A DNA stretch of 12,971 nt from Acinetobacter lwoffii (GCF_002321025.1 NZ_DCLL01000025.1:1-12971), one strand, 5' to 3'. Positions 1-8,238 are shown, counted from the first letter of the stretch. Made by a program: numbers and translations. Notes: generated by a model from the sequence alone, not told the origin.

Positions 1-169
1 TTTATTTGGCTACCTTTATCGGGTAAATTCTATACTTGAAATGTCAACAGACCCTAATATTAATGGATAATATTTGTTCTTTTTTAGTCCGAAAGTTTGC
101 TCGAAAAATAAAAAAAGCAATATTTTGGTGAACCAGAATATGATAATTCGACTTTTAGCATTTTAAACG

Positions 170-796
170 CTAGAGAAAGTTAAGCTGTTGATGCTGCTGT
201 AGCTCATCAAATGAATTAATACTGTGAAAAAACAGGGCACGATTTTTAAAGCTTGCCCGCTGCATGTGCATGTCAACAAAACAGAGTTTTAAACTGTGCT
301 GATCATTTTCAAGATGTTGTATAAGCGTGGGGAAGCTGCTGCGTTTCATCAGACAGAATGGAAACAATGCCTTTTCATTGATTTCAACTACCGCCACTTC
401 AGATAAAGGATGTCGTTGCAAGGCCTGATGTAAACGTGAAATGACCTTTTTGGGGATATAGGTCACGTCACAAGGCACGAACAGCACATAATCAGATTGT
501 ACATATGACCAGGCACTCTTCATGCCCATCAATGGTCCCTGAAAACCGGGTTCATCGTCCTGATAAAAGTCGATCGAAGGAATCATCCGTTTATAAATGG
601 AATGATCCCGATGGCTATTGACCCAAACTTTGCTTGCCCGGGACTTCAACTGCTGATGGATTTTAATCAGCTGGATTTCATCATCAAATTTGTGCAGCAA
701 TTTATTGATGCCATTCATGCGCCGCGCTAAACCGCCGGCCAGGATCACCACATCGGTTTCCGGATAAGACACCGTCTTCATCACTCTTCTTTTCAT
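170..796 (-). CDS. mobA: Molybdenum cofactor guanylyltransferase (MobA family)
   Basis: A 208-residue nucleotidyltransferase of the MobA family. This cytoplasmic family transfers GMP from GTP to molybdopterin to make the MGD cofactor used by enzymes such as NasA. The N-terminal GTP-binding signature LAGGLARRMNG is at residues 19-29, with Lys32 after it. The guanine-pocket segment DDEPGFQGPLMG is at 80-91, and the metal-binding PCD motif is at 108-110 (Asp110). Length is close to the usual 190-200 residues, and no signal peptide is visible. The start ATG overlaps the nasA stop as ATGA, with GGAG 8 nt upstream; a second Met six codons... five codons later (Met6) has no well-placed ribosome site. 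The overlap shows it is the last gene of the nirB-nasA operon and implies translational coupling. Sequence cannot show whether it is the only mobA of the cell or a dedicated extra copy. Confidence 0.88.
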   Translation of the reverse strand: MKRRVMKTVSYPETDVVILAGGLARRMNGINKLLHKFDDEIQLIKIHQQLKSRASKVWVNSHRDHSIYKRMIPSIDFYQDDEPGFQGPLMGMKSAWSYVQSDYVLFVPCDVTYIPKKVISRLHQALQRHPLSEVAVVEINEKALFPFCLMKRSSFPTLIQHLENDQHSLKLCFVDMHMQRASFKNRALFFHSINSFDELQQHQQLNFL

Positions 797-3570
797 TCTA
801 TGTACTCCGTCTGGCAGGCTTTAATCAGGCCTCTAATTTCTGGCAAACATGAACCACAATTTCCTCCGGCTTTTAGACATGCAGTCACCTGTTTTTCATG
901 CGTGATATTTTTATCTTTAATGGTTTGAATAATTCGGTTCTTGCCGACCTTAAAACAGCTACAGACTAATGGCCCTTCACTATTTCCCATCGACATGGCC
1001 TGACCTGCCAGCAATGCTTTACGATGTAATGCACTCAGACGTTCACGTTTAAACAGGCCTGCCACCCAGTCACGATCTGGCAATAATGCCGCCGGTGCGA
1101 TATAAAAACTGGCAATTAACTGGCCATCCTGAAGCACCACACTATGACTGATATGCGCCGTTTGATCTTCGAGATTCAGCCATTCAAAGCTTTCATCATC
1201 AAAGGCTAACAGGCTCTTGATCTGCCCGGTGATGTCAGAAAACCTGCGCCGGTCTGCCAGTTCATACCGGATGGCCTGAGTGGTTTGAATTTTGCTCCAC
1301 CACACCGTATTTTCAATTATGGTCTGGATCTGCTGCTCAAAGCCTTCCCGCACATACAGCACGCCCTGCCACTGGGTATAAAATGGCTGGATCATCACTG
1401 GAGTATGCTTAAATTCTGGTTCGCCAGAAATCGGGTCAACTACCGGATTCACCACTTTGCCAATCCGCGCATCGGACGCAAACTGGTCGTTCCAATGAAT
1501 CGGTGCAAAAATCTGGCCACGTCGCATATTTTGTGAAAATTGCACACGGAGTACACAACTTCCCCAAGCGGATTTCACCTCGACCAGCTCGGCATCTTTC
1601 AAGCCATATTTCAGCGCATCGTGCGGATGCAACTCACAATAAGGCTCAGTACGATGCTGGGATAAACTGGCAGATAATCCGGTACGACTCATGGTGTGCC
1701 ATTGATCGCGAATCCGTCCGGTATTCAGGATCAGCGGATATTCAGCAGAAATAGCATGTATGGGATTGGCGGCAACTGTCGGCACTAATCTGGCCTTGCC
1801 ATCTGCATGACTAAACTGGCCTTGGCTAAATAGTTGACCAACCTGATGAACTTCTTGCTTATCCCAAACCGGCCACTGGATCGATGCCAGATTCTGATAT
1901 TCCGCAAAACCGAGATGAGTTAAACCTTGCAGGTTGAAATAGCGAAAATTAGGGGTATCTTCACGTTGCGAAACTGAGCTATTCTGATAGGCAGATAAAC
2001 GGGCATGTTCCAGAAAAATGTCATGGCTATTGCTAAAGTTGAAACCGCGAAAACCTAAGACCTGAGCCACCCGGGAAATGGTCCACCAGTCCGCTTTGGC
2101 TTCACCCGGAGCCGGCAAAAAAGCCTTTTGCCGGGAAATACGGCGCTCCGAATTGGTGACTGTGCCATCTTTTTCGCCCCAACCCAGTGCCGGTAACAGT
2201 ACATCGGCATATTGCGTGGTATCGGTGTCGAGACAAATATCGGAAACCACCACAAATTCACACTTCTCCAGAGCGCGTTTAACCTGATCTGCATCGGGCA
2301 AACTCACGATCGGATTGGTGGCCATAATCCAGATGGCCTTGATTTTCCCGCTTTCCACTGCTTGAAATAAATCTACTGCTTTTAATCCGGGCTGCCGCGC
2401 GATGACCGGGCTTTGCCAGAAATCCTGCACCAGTTGCTGATGCTGCGGGTTATCCAAATCCAGATGGCTGGCCAGCATATTGGCCAGCCCACCGACTTCC
2501 CGTCCACCCATCGCATTCGGTTGACCGGTCATGGAAAAAGGCGCTGAACCGGGTTTGCCTATTTTTCCTGTTAATAAATGACAGTTAATAATGCTATTGG
2601 CCTTGTCTACGCCTTGAGAGGATTGGTTTACGCCCATGGAAAACAGGCTCATGATTTTTTCGGTCTGGGCAAATTTCTGAAAAAATAAGGTTAATTTTTC
2701 AATAGTAATCCCAGTTCGTTGAGCCACGCTTTCAAGTGATGACTCTGTCGAGCTACTGGCAAGCGCCTGCTCCAGACCTTGAGTATGGTGTGTAACAAAA
2801 TCCAGATCGGCATGACCATTTTGCTGAAGATACTGCAACAAGCCATTAAACAGCGCGACATCCTGACCGGGTAAAATGGGTAAGTGTAAGTCTGCCGCTT
2901 CACAGGTTGCGGTAAAGCGCGGGTCAATCACTACCACGAATAAATCCCGCTCTTCTTTGGCTTTCATAATGCGCTGATAAAGCACCGGATGGCACCAGGC
3001 GGTATTGGATCCGACCAGAACCACCATTTCTGTCTGCTCAAAATCTGTATAGCTGGCCGGTACCAAGTCTTCGCCAAAAGCCCGTTTATGCGCTGCCACA
3101 GCAGATGACATGCACAGTCTTGAATTGGTATCAATATTGGCAGTACCGAGATAGCCTTTTACAAACTTGTTCACCACATAATAGTCTTCAGTTAAAAGCT
3201 GGCCAGAGACATAAAAGGCGATGCTGTCGCGCCCATACTGATCAATACATTGCTGAAATTTATTGGCAATACTTGAAATGGCATGATCCCAAGTGCTTAT
3301 TTGCCGCTGTTCTTTTCGACCAGTCATCGGATGCAGAAGTCGGGTTTTTAAGCCAAGTGTATCGGCGAGATGACTGCCTTTAATACACAACTTGCCCAAG
3401 TTCGCAGGATGCTGAACATCGCCTTCAACCTGAACCTTTTCACCCATAGGGGTATGGGTTACGTCCGCGATGACACCACAGCCTACTCCACAATAAGGAC
3501 AGGTCGTCTGAGTGGTTTTTATTTGGGATTCAGTAGAGCTATGTAGTTCCATAACCGGAATACTATTCAT
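793..3570 (-). CDS. nasA: Assimilatory nitrate reductase catalytic subunit with C-terminal BFD domain
   Basis: A 925-residue cytoplasmic molybdoenzyme that reduces nitrate to nitrite. Cys24, Cys27, Cys31 and Cys62 form the N-terminal [4Fe-4S] motif (CPYCGVGC ... LCIKG). The segment SRLCMSSAV places the probable Mo-ligand cysteine at Cys153, as in NapA/NasA enzymes. The molybdopterin oxidoreductase core and the dinucleotide-binding domain follow to about residue 750. The last 60 residues form a BFD-type [2Fe-2S] domain with Cys870, Cys872, Cys905 and Cys908; many short NasA proteins lack this domain. There is no twin-arginine signal, which fits an assimilatory rather than periplasmic enzyme. 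AAGGAG lies 11 nt before the chosen ATG; Met7 is the only nearby alternative. It lies 180 bp downstream of the NirD-FAD gene and overlaps mobA by 4 bp. The BFD domain suggests electrons come from an FAD/NAD(P)H reductase, probably the neighbouring fusion protein (inference). Confidence 0.95.
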   Translation of the reverse strand: MNSIPVMELHSSTESQIKTTQTTCPYCGVGCGVIADVTHTPMGEKVQVEGDVQHPANLGKLCIKGSHLADTLGLKTRLLHPMTGRKEQRQISTWDHAISSIANKFQQCIDQYGRDSIAFYVSGQLLTEDYYVVNKFVKGYLGTANIDTNSRLCMSSAVAAHKRAFGEDLVPASYTDFEQTEMVVLVGSNTAWCHPVLYQRIMKAKEERDLFVVVIDPRFTATCEAADLHLPILPGQDVALFNGLLQYLQQNGHADLDFVTHHTQGLEQALASSSTESSLESVAQRTGITIEKLTLFFQKFAQTEKIMSLFSMGVNQSSQGVDKANSIINCHLLTGKIGKPGSAPFSMTGQPNAMGGREVGGLANMLASHLDLDNPQHQQLVQDFWQSPVIARQPGLKAVDLFQAVESGKIKAIWIMATNPIVSLPDADQVKRALEKCEFVVVSDICLDTDTTQYADVLLPALGWGEKDGTVTNSERRISRQKAFLPAPGEAKADWWTISRVAQVLGFRGFNFSNSHDIFLEHARLSAYQNSSVSQREDTPNFRYFNLQGLTHLGFAEYQNLASIQWPVWDKQEVHQVGQLFSQGQFSHADGKARLVPTVAANPIHAISAEYPLILNTGRIRDQWHTMSRTGLSASLSQHRTEPYCELHPHDALKYGLKDAELVEVKSAWGSCVLRVQFSQNMRRGQIFAPIHWNDQFASDARIGKVVNPVVDPISGEPEFKHTPVMIQPFYTQWQGVLYVREGFEQQIQTIIENTVWWSKIQTTQAIRYELADRRRFSDITGQIKSLLAFDDESFEWLNLEDQTAHISHSVVLQDGQLIASFYIAPAALLPDRDWVAGLFKRERLSALHRKALLAGQAMSMGNSEGPLVCSCFKVGKNRIIQTIKDKNITHEKQVTACLKAGGNCGSCLPEIRGLIKACQTEYIE

Positions 3571-3750
3571 TGCTGCTGCGCTCCTTAATCATCCAAATTC
3601 ACTTGTTTCACCAAAACGCTGATATCTAGCTTTTACAGGTTTGATTTAAATTTTTTCTATGTCTCAAAAGCTTTAATCCTCCCCAACCCTCCTTTAATAA
3701 AGGAGAGAGGTTCCCCTCTTGTTTAAAGAGGGGTTGGGAGATTGATCCGA
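3571..3750. other. Intergenic spacer inside the nitrate operon
   Basis: This 180-bp gap separates the NirD-FAD gene from nasA. It holds the cloverleaf-like repeat (3675-3743) and, near nasA, the AAGGAG ribosome site. On the minus strand I found no sigma-54 element (GG-N10-GC) and no convincing -35/-10 pair, so nasA is most simply read from the upstream nirB promoter. Confidence 0.5.
3675..3743. repeat. Cloverleaf-like intergenic inverted repeat
   Basis: A 69-bp nested palindrome. An outer stem pairs AATC-TCCC-AA (3675-3686, with two bulged C) with TTGGGAGATT (3734-3743). Inside are two perfect hairpins: CTCCTTTA/TAAAGGAG around base 3697 (3689-3705) and CCCCTCTT/AAGAGGGG with a 5-base loop (3713-3733). 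AACC (3685-3688) can also pair with GGTT (3709-3712). From memory, similar CTCCCCAACCCTCC...GAGGGG elements are scattered between genes in Acinetobacter; I cannot run a search to confirm this. It lacks a long U-tract on either strand, so it is not a standard terminator. It could still act as an RNA-processing or attenuation element between nirB/nirD and nasA. Confidence 0.7.
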
Positions 3751-5361
3751 TTACCCTGCCTTTTTTAATGCAAAATCCCGACCAAAAAGCAGTTTGCTGC
3801 GGATATTACTAATTGGTGTCTGGTCCGCAATCAGTTCTGCATACCAAGCTCCATCTTCGGTATCGCCAAATAGCACTGCACCAATGACTTTGTCCTGCTG
3901 AATAATGATCCGTTTATAGATCTGACGTTTTTCATCATTCAGCACGATATCTTCAAAATCATCCTGCGGTTCGAAATTGCCTGCCGAGAAGACATCACAT
4001 CCACTGACCTTAAGCTGGGTCGGAACAGTCGGTGCCTTAAAGGTCAGTCGGCCATGTTCAGCCAGATGCGTCGCGCAGATAAAGGCCTGTCCCCATAATG
4101 GCTCAACCAGTCCAAAGGTCTGGCCACGATGCTCAATGCATTCACCCACTGCATAAATACTCGGGTCATAGGTTTGCATGGTGTCATTCACCAGCACCCC
4201 ACGATTGCAGCGCAGACCAGCCTGTTCAGCCAGGGTTTTATTTGGTCGAATCCCGACGGCGAAGACCACCAAATCGGCATCCAGCACTGTCCCGTCTTTT
4301 AGTCGCAGTTGAGTCACGTGACCATCAATACCGAGCAGCTCTTCGGTGTTGGCTTCAGTGATGATTCGGATGCCTTTATCTTCAATTGATTTTTTCAGCA
4401 TTTGACTGGCTTTCATATCCAGTTGACGATCCATAATACGGTCCATCAGATGCAGCACAGTTACATTCATCCCCTGCTGCTTCAGTCCATAAGCTGCTTC
4501 TAGACCCAGCAACCCACCTCCAATCACGACGGCATTTTGCTTGGTTTTGCAGTAATCCAGCATGCGGTTAACATCCTGAATATCCCGGAAGCTAATCACG
4601 CCTTCAAGTTCAGCACCCGGAATTGACGGTACGAAAGGTTTGGAACCGGTCGCGAGGATCAGACGATCATAAGCAACTATCTCACCTTTTTCGGTATGAA
4701 CCTGCTTACGTGAACGGTCGATAGCGATAGCAGCATCTCCAGCAATAAATCGAATGCCTTTTTCGGCATACCAGTCAGCTGAATGCAGCATAATTTCGGC
4801 AAAGCTTTTCTCACCAGACAATACCGGTGACAACATGATCCGGTTGTAATTTCCCCATGGCTCTTCCCCAATCACGGTAATGTCATAACGATCTGGTGCC
4901 ATATCCAGCAAGTCTTCCAGACAGCGCATACCCGCCAGCCCATTCCCGACCAATACCAATTTTAAGCGCTCTGTGTTTTGACCATTACTGGAAATATAAG
5001 TCTTTTGCGGAGTCGGACTCACCAGAACTTTGCCATTTTCAATTCGGGTTGGAAATACCAGTAATTTCTGGTTTTGTTCTTCCAGACAACGGCCGGTCAC
5101 CAGACTGAAATGCTGCTTGTAAATTGGGGATGCGACTACACGCTCACCTTGCAGATCACCCAGAATGCCACGTGCCATGACATTGGCCAGACTAAACGGA
5201 TCCTGATTGCTGAGTGCATAAACCCGCTGTTCCTGACCCACGCGAAAAATTGCAATCTGCTGATCTTCAATCAGGGCTGCCACACCGGTATTCGGAGTGA
5301 TCTCATCCAGATTGCAGACTTCGTACCAGTTCAGTTCGTTCATGTCTTTTAAAATTGTCAT
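3751..5361 (-). CDS. nirD: NirD domain fused to FAD/NAD(P)H-dependent oxidoreductase
   Basis: A two-part electron-transfer protein. Residues below are counted from the upstream Met at 5367. Residues 1-118 resemble the nitrite reductase small subunit NirD: SNQDPFS at 53-59, and ASPIYKQHFSLVTGRC at 79-94. This is a Rieske-like fold lacking the Cys/His cluster ligands, as in E. coli NirD. Residues about 135-435 are a pyridine-nucleotide-disulfide-type reductase: FAD motif GNGLAG (141-146), ATGS (239-242), NAD(P) motif GGGLLG (283-288) and the second FAD motif YAVGEC (405-410). Residues 440-538 form a reductase C-terminal domain. The preferred start is Met3 at 5361, because GGAG lies 8 nt from it but only 2 nt from the ATG at 5367. 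It sits just after nirB. NirD is normally a separate ~108-residue protein or a tail on NirB; here it carries its own flavin module. It may serve NirB through the NirD part and feed NasA through the FAD part, as NasC does in Klebsiella (inference). Confidence 0.9.
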   Translation of the reverse strand: MTILKDMNELNWYEVCNLDEITPNTGVAALIEDQQIAIFRVGQEQRVYALSNQDPFSLANVMARGILGDLQGERVVASPIYKQHFSLVTGRCLEEQNQKLLVFPTRIENGKVLVSPTPQKTYISSNGQNTERLKLVLVGNGLAGMRCLEDLLDMAPDRYDITVIGEEPWGNYNRIMLSPVLSGEKSFAEIMLHSADWYAEKGIRFIAGDAAIAIDRSRKQVHTEKGEIVAYDRLILATGSKPFVPSIPGAELEGVISFRDIQDVNRMLDYCKTKQNAVVIGGGLLGLEAAYGLKQQGMNVTVLHLMDRIMDRQLDMKASQMLKKSIEDKGIRIITEANTEELLGIDGHVTQLRLKDGTVLDADLVVFAVGIRPNKTLAEQAGLRCNRGVLVNDTMQTYDPSIYAVGECIEHRGQTFGLVEPLWGQAFICATHLAEHGRLTFKAPTVPTQLKVSGCDVFSAGNFEPQDDFEDIVLNDEKRQIYKRIIIQQDKVIGAVLFGDTEDGAWYAELIADQTPISNIRSKLLFGRDFALKKAG

Positions 5362-5368
5362 TTTCATT

Positions 5369-5375
5369 CTCCCTG
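5369..5375 (-). promoter_or_regulatory. Ribosome binding site deciding the NirD-FAD start
   Basis: The minus-strand AGGGAGA places GGAG (5373-5370) only 2 nt from the ATG at 5367 but 8 nt from the ATG at 5361. The second ATG is therefore the more probable start and gives 536 residues. Confidence 0.65.
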
Positions 5376-5385
5376 ACTGTGGTAT

Positions 5386-7932
5386 TTAGGCTTCAACCAC
5401 TGGAATACGGTTTAAATCACGTTCAGCTTCTGTCTTTGGACGAATCTGGCCACGTACAGGTGCAAACTGAATATGCGGGTCATTCTGCTCGGCTGCTTTG
5501 GCATTAATAAAAGTCTTAAAGCGTTTGCGTACTTCAGGATCTTCAATCGCGGTGCGCCATTCATCCTGATAAGTGCCAATCACATGCTGCATACGGTTTT
5601 CCAGTTCAGCAGCAATGCCTAGTGAATCATGCACAATGACATCTTTCAGATAGTCCAGACCGCCTTCCATATTGTCACGCCATACGCTGGTGCGCTGCAG
5701 ACGGTCCGCCGTCTGGATATAGAACATAAAGAAGCGGTCGATATATTTGATTAGGGTGGAAGTATCCAGATCCGAAGCGAGCAGTTCAGCATGGCGCGGT
5801 TTCATGCCGCCATTGCCGCATACATATAGATTCCAGCCTTTTTCGGTGGCAATGACACCGACATCCTTGCTCTGTGCTTCTGCACATTCACGGGTACAGC
5901 CGGATACTGCCATTTTGGTTTTATGTGGTGAACGCAGGCCTTTATAACGATTCTCCAGGAAAATCGCCAAGCCGACAGAATCATCGACTCCAAAACGGCA
6001 CCAGGTACTGCCCACGCAAGATTTCACCGTACGTAAGGATTTGCCGTAGGCATGTCCAGACTCGAAACCGGCATTGATCAGTTTTTCCCAGATTTCAGGC
6101 AGTTGATGTACCTGCGCGCCAAACATGTCAATTCGTTGTCCGCCCGTAATTTTGGTATATAGACCATAATCTTTGGCGATCTGACCGATGGTAATCAGGC
6201 CATCCGGAGTAATCTCGCCGCCTGCAACACGTGGCACAATCGAATAGGAACCATCTTTCTGGATATTGCCGAGGTAGTAGTCGTTGCTATCCTGCAAACC
6301 GGCATGACTTGGTTTCAGAACAAAATCATTCCAGCAGGATGCCAGAATATTGGCTACAGTCGGTTTGCAGATATCACAGCCCATGCCGTGCCCATGTTGC
6401 TGAATCAGGTCAGAGAATGTCTTGATTTCATGCACGCGTACCAGGTGATACAGTTCCTGACGTGAATAGGCAAAGTGTTCGCACAGGTGATTGTTCACCG
6501 TGACACCCTGACGCTGTAATTCAGATTTGAGAACCTGCGTTACCAGTGGTGCACAGCCACCGCACGCCGTTGCAGCCTGGGTGCATTTTTTCAGTGCACC
6601 CAATGAAGTTGCACCGCCATCAATAGCTGAACAGATATCAGCTTTGGAAACGTTATTACATGAACAGATGGTCGCACTGTCAGGCAATAAATCGACACCA
6701 CTACCACCTGATTTGGAGGTTGACTGATCAAAGCCCGGCATGATCAGGCTTTCCGGTTGCTCCGGTACAGCCAGACCATTTAGCATCATTTGCAGGAGAT
6801 CACTATATTCTTTGGCACAGCCCACCAGCACCGCGCCCAGCAGCCTGGTCTTATCTGCTGACACCACGATTTTTTTATAAACCTGCGCGGCTTCATCAGC
6901 ATAAAAATAGCTCAAAGCACCTGGGGACATGGCATGTGCATCACCAATAGAAGCAACATCCACGCCCATCAGTTTGAGCTTGGTACTCATGTCGGCACCA
7001 GCGAATGCATGACTTTCTTGGCCTAGGACATGTTTTGCCGCGATCCGCGCCATGTCATAGCCTGGTGCAACCAGACCATAAATTTTATTGTCCCAAAGTG
7101 CACATTCACCAATGGCATAAATGTCCGGATGTGAGGTCTGGCAATAATCATTAATGATGATGCCGCCACGCTCACCAATCAGTAAACCACTTTGGCGCGC
7201 CAGTTCATCACGCGGACGAATGCCGGCCGAGAACAGGATGATATCGGTTTCAAGCACCGAACCATCTCCGAACTTCATTACATGCTGAGTGCTGTCACCA
7301 TCTTCAATACTTGAGGTGGCCTTTTGAGTATGTACCTTGACACCCAGGTCTTCAATTTTAGAGCGCAGTACCCGGCCGCCCAGATCATCAATCTGCACCG
7401 CCATCAGACGCGGAGCAAATTCTACGACATGGGTTTCCAGATTCAGATCTCGCAGGGCTTTCGCTGCTTCCAGCCCTAGCAAGCCGCCGCCAATCACTAC
7501 GCCAGTTTTGGCATTCAGACTGGCTGCACGAATGGCATCCAGATCTTCAATGGTACGATAAACAAAGCAATTCTGACGGTCATTGCCCGGGATTGGTGGC
7601 ACAAAGGCATAAGAACCGGTAGCGAGAATCAACTTGTCAAAACTCAGCACATCACCCTGGCTGGTGGTGACGGTTTTATGGAGCTGATCAATTTCAACCG
7701 CTTTAGTATTAAGTCGCAAATCAATGCCATAAGCATCGGCAAAATCACTACGACACAGACTCAGATCCTTGACCGACTTGCCGCTGAAATATTCGGTCAA
7801 ATGTACCCGGTCATAAGCTAAATGTGGCTCTTCTGCCAAAATGGTCAGCTCAATGTCATCACCGGCCTGTTCCAGTACAGATTCGATGAATTTATGCCCC
7901 ACCATGCCATGCCCAATCATGAGAATTTTCAT
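5386..7932 (-). CDS. nirB: NAD(P)H-dependent assimilatory nitrite reductase large subunit
   Basis: An 848-residue cytoplasmic enzyme that reduces nitrite to ammonium with six electrons from NAD(P)H. Its length matches E. coli NirB (about 847). Order of domains: FAD-binding GHGMVG near residue 7; NAD(P)-binding GGGLLG near 148; the AIGE-containing second FAD segment; a BFD [2Fe-2S] domain with Cys423, Cys425, Cys457 and Cys460; a second BFD-like stretch (CEHFAYSRQEL ... GCDIC); and the nitrite/sulfite reductase half-domains. The siroheme-[4Fe-4S] ligands are Cys639, Cys645, Cys679 and Cys683 (C-x5-C ... C-x3-C). GGAG lies 7 nt before the ATG. It is the first gene of the operon, behind a roughly 280-nt leader with a candidate ANTAR antitermination site and a sigma-54 type promoter. 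The small subunit follows 18-24 bp downstream as a fusion protein. Confidence 0.96.
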   Translation of the reverse strand: MKILMIGHGMVGHKFIESVLEQAGDDIELTILAEEPHLAYDRVHLTEYFSGKSVKDLSLCRSDFADAYGIDLRLNTKAVEIDQLHKTVTTSQGDVLSFDKLILATGSYAFVPPIPGNDRQNCFVYRTIEDLDAIRAASLNAKTGVVIGGGLLGLEAAKALRDLNLETHVVEFAPRLMAVQIDDLGGRVLRSKIEDLGVKVHTQKATSSIEDGDSTQHVMKFGDGSVLETDIILFSAGIRPRDELARQSGLLIGERGGIIINDYCQTSHPDIYAIGECALWDNKIYGLVAPGYDMARIAAKHVLGQESHAFAGADMSTKLKLMGVDVASIGDAHAMSPGALSYFYADEAAQVYKKIVVSADKTRLLGAVLVGCAKEYSDLLQMMLNGLAVPEQPESLIMPGFDQSTSKSGGSGVDLLPDSATICSCNNVSKADICSAIDGGATSLGALKKCTQAATACGGCAPLVTQVLKSELQRQGVTVNNHLCEHFAYSRQELYHLVRVHEIKTFSDLIQQHGHGMGCDICKPTVANILASCWNDFVLKPSHAGLQDSNDYYLGNIQKDGSYSIVPRVAGGEITPDGLITIGQIAKDYGLYTKITGGQRIDMFGAQVHQLPEIWEKLINAGFESGHAYGKSLRTVKSCVGSTWCRFGVDDSVGLAIFLENRYKGLRSPHKTKMAVSGCTRECAEAQSKDVGVIATEKGWNLYVCGNGGMKPRHAELLASDLDTSTLIKYIDRFFMFYIQTADRLQRTSVWRDNMEGGLDYLKDVIVHDSLGIAAELENRMQHVIGTYQDEWRTAIEDPEVRKRFKTFINAKAAEQNDPHIQFAPVRGQIRPKTEAERDLNRIPVVEA

Positions 7933-7967
7933 ATCTGCACTCCAACTATTGTTTTTTTAAAGATGAT

Positions 7968-8007
7968 AAAAAGCCGCATATCACGTCTAGGCATTGATAT
8001 GTCTGCT
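7968..8007 (-). terminator. Leader terminator-like hairpin before nirB
   Basis: On the minus strand, AGCAGACATATCA (8007-7995) can pair with TGATATGCGGCT (7983-7972). The stem has 11 base pairs, one A-G mismatch and one bulged A. The loop is 11 nt, and four further U follow before the tract breaks (7971-7968). It ends 36 nt before the nirB start. A hairpin here is what a NasT-type antitermination circuit needs. The stem is only moderately GC-rich and the U-tract is short, so its strength is uncertain. Confidence 0.55.
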
Positions 8008-8023
8008 GATTGAATATGTTGTA

Positions 8024-8085
8024 AATACCGCAACCCAGCGCTTTGTAATGCTGGAGGAAGGGTTGAAACGCTTGTGCGTTTTGTA
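8024..8085 (-). other. Adjacent leader hairpins with ACAA loops
   Basis: Two hairpins follow each other in the nirB leader RNA. The first is AAACGC-ACAA-GCGTTT. The second pairs CCAGC with GCTGG around a loop containing ACAAA, and flanking CAAC/GTTG can extend it. They are candidates for alternative structures that switch with the terminator downstream; neither has the A1/G4 hexaloop form. Confidence 0.4.
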
Positions 8086-8133
8086 TTGCTGAACAACTGA
8101 CCATGTCATTTATCCTGTGCTGAACGAAATACC

Positions 8134-8158
8134 AATCACACTCCTTGAAAGTGCAATT
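8134..8158 (-). other. Leader hairpin with 9-bp stem
   Basis: In the nirB leader RNA, AATTGCACT pairs with AGTGTGATT over nine positions, two of them G-U, around a 7-nt loop. It lies between the candidate ANTAR hairpins and the terminator-like hairpin. Its role is unknown. Confidence 0.45.
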
Positions 8159-8166
8159 ACGATCAG

Positions 8167-8211
8167 AACGGACATCGTTGGCCGTTGTTAGTATTGAAAG
8201 TCATCTTTGAC
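8167..8211 (-). promoter_or_regulatory. Candidate NasT (ANTAR) RNA target, dual hexaloop hairpins
   Basis: Two hairpins lie 13 nt apart at the 5' end of the predicted nirB transcript. The first (8211-8200) is GTC-AAAGAT-GAC. The second (8186-8167) is AACGG-C-C-AACGAT-G-T-CCGTT, with one C-U mismatch below the closing pair. Both loops are six bases long and read A-A-x-G-A-U, with A at position 1 and G at position 4, which is the published ANTAR target signature. The first stem is only 3 bp, and the terminator-like hairpin is about 160 nt further on instead of overlapping the second hairpin. The assignment is therefore a candidate. Confidence 0.45.
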
Positions 8212-8222
8212 GATTTAATAAA

Positions 8223-8238
8223 TGCAGAAATCGTGCCA
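8223..8238 (-). promoter_or_regulatory. Sigma-54 type promoter for the nirB operon
   Basis: The minus strand reads TGGCACGATTTCTGCA, extended upstream as TTGGCACG. GG and GC are separated by exactly 10 bases. Against TGGCAC-N5-TTGCW there is one mismatch (C for the first T). The predicted transcription start is near 8212, giving a leader of about 280 nt. It fits RpoN/NtrC control of nitrate assimilation under nitrogen limitation. Confidence 0.75.

Noticed and set aside
100..172. Terminator after mobA
   Set aside because: The minus strand has a weak TAGCGTT/AATGCTA hairpin at the stop and, about 50 nt later, a run of seven T, but no stem directly precedes the T-run. I cannot support a terminator here.
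3105..3383. Plus-strand open frames opposite nasA
   Set aside because: They are short, show no motifs and lie opposite the well-supported Fe-S and Mo-binding region of nasA.
8059..8081. The ACAA-loop hairpin as the ANTAR target
   Set aside because: Its loop has four bases, and opening one pair gives CACAAG, which lacks A at position 1 and G at position 4. The hairpins at 8167-8211 fit better.
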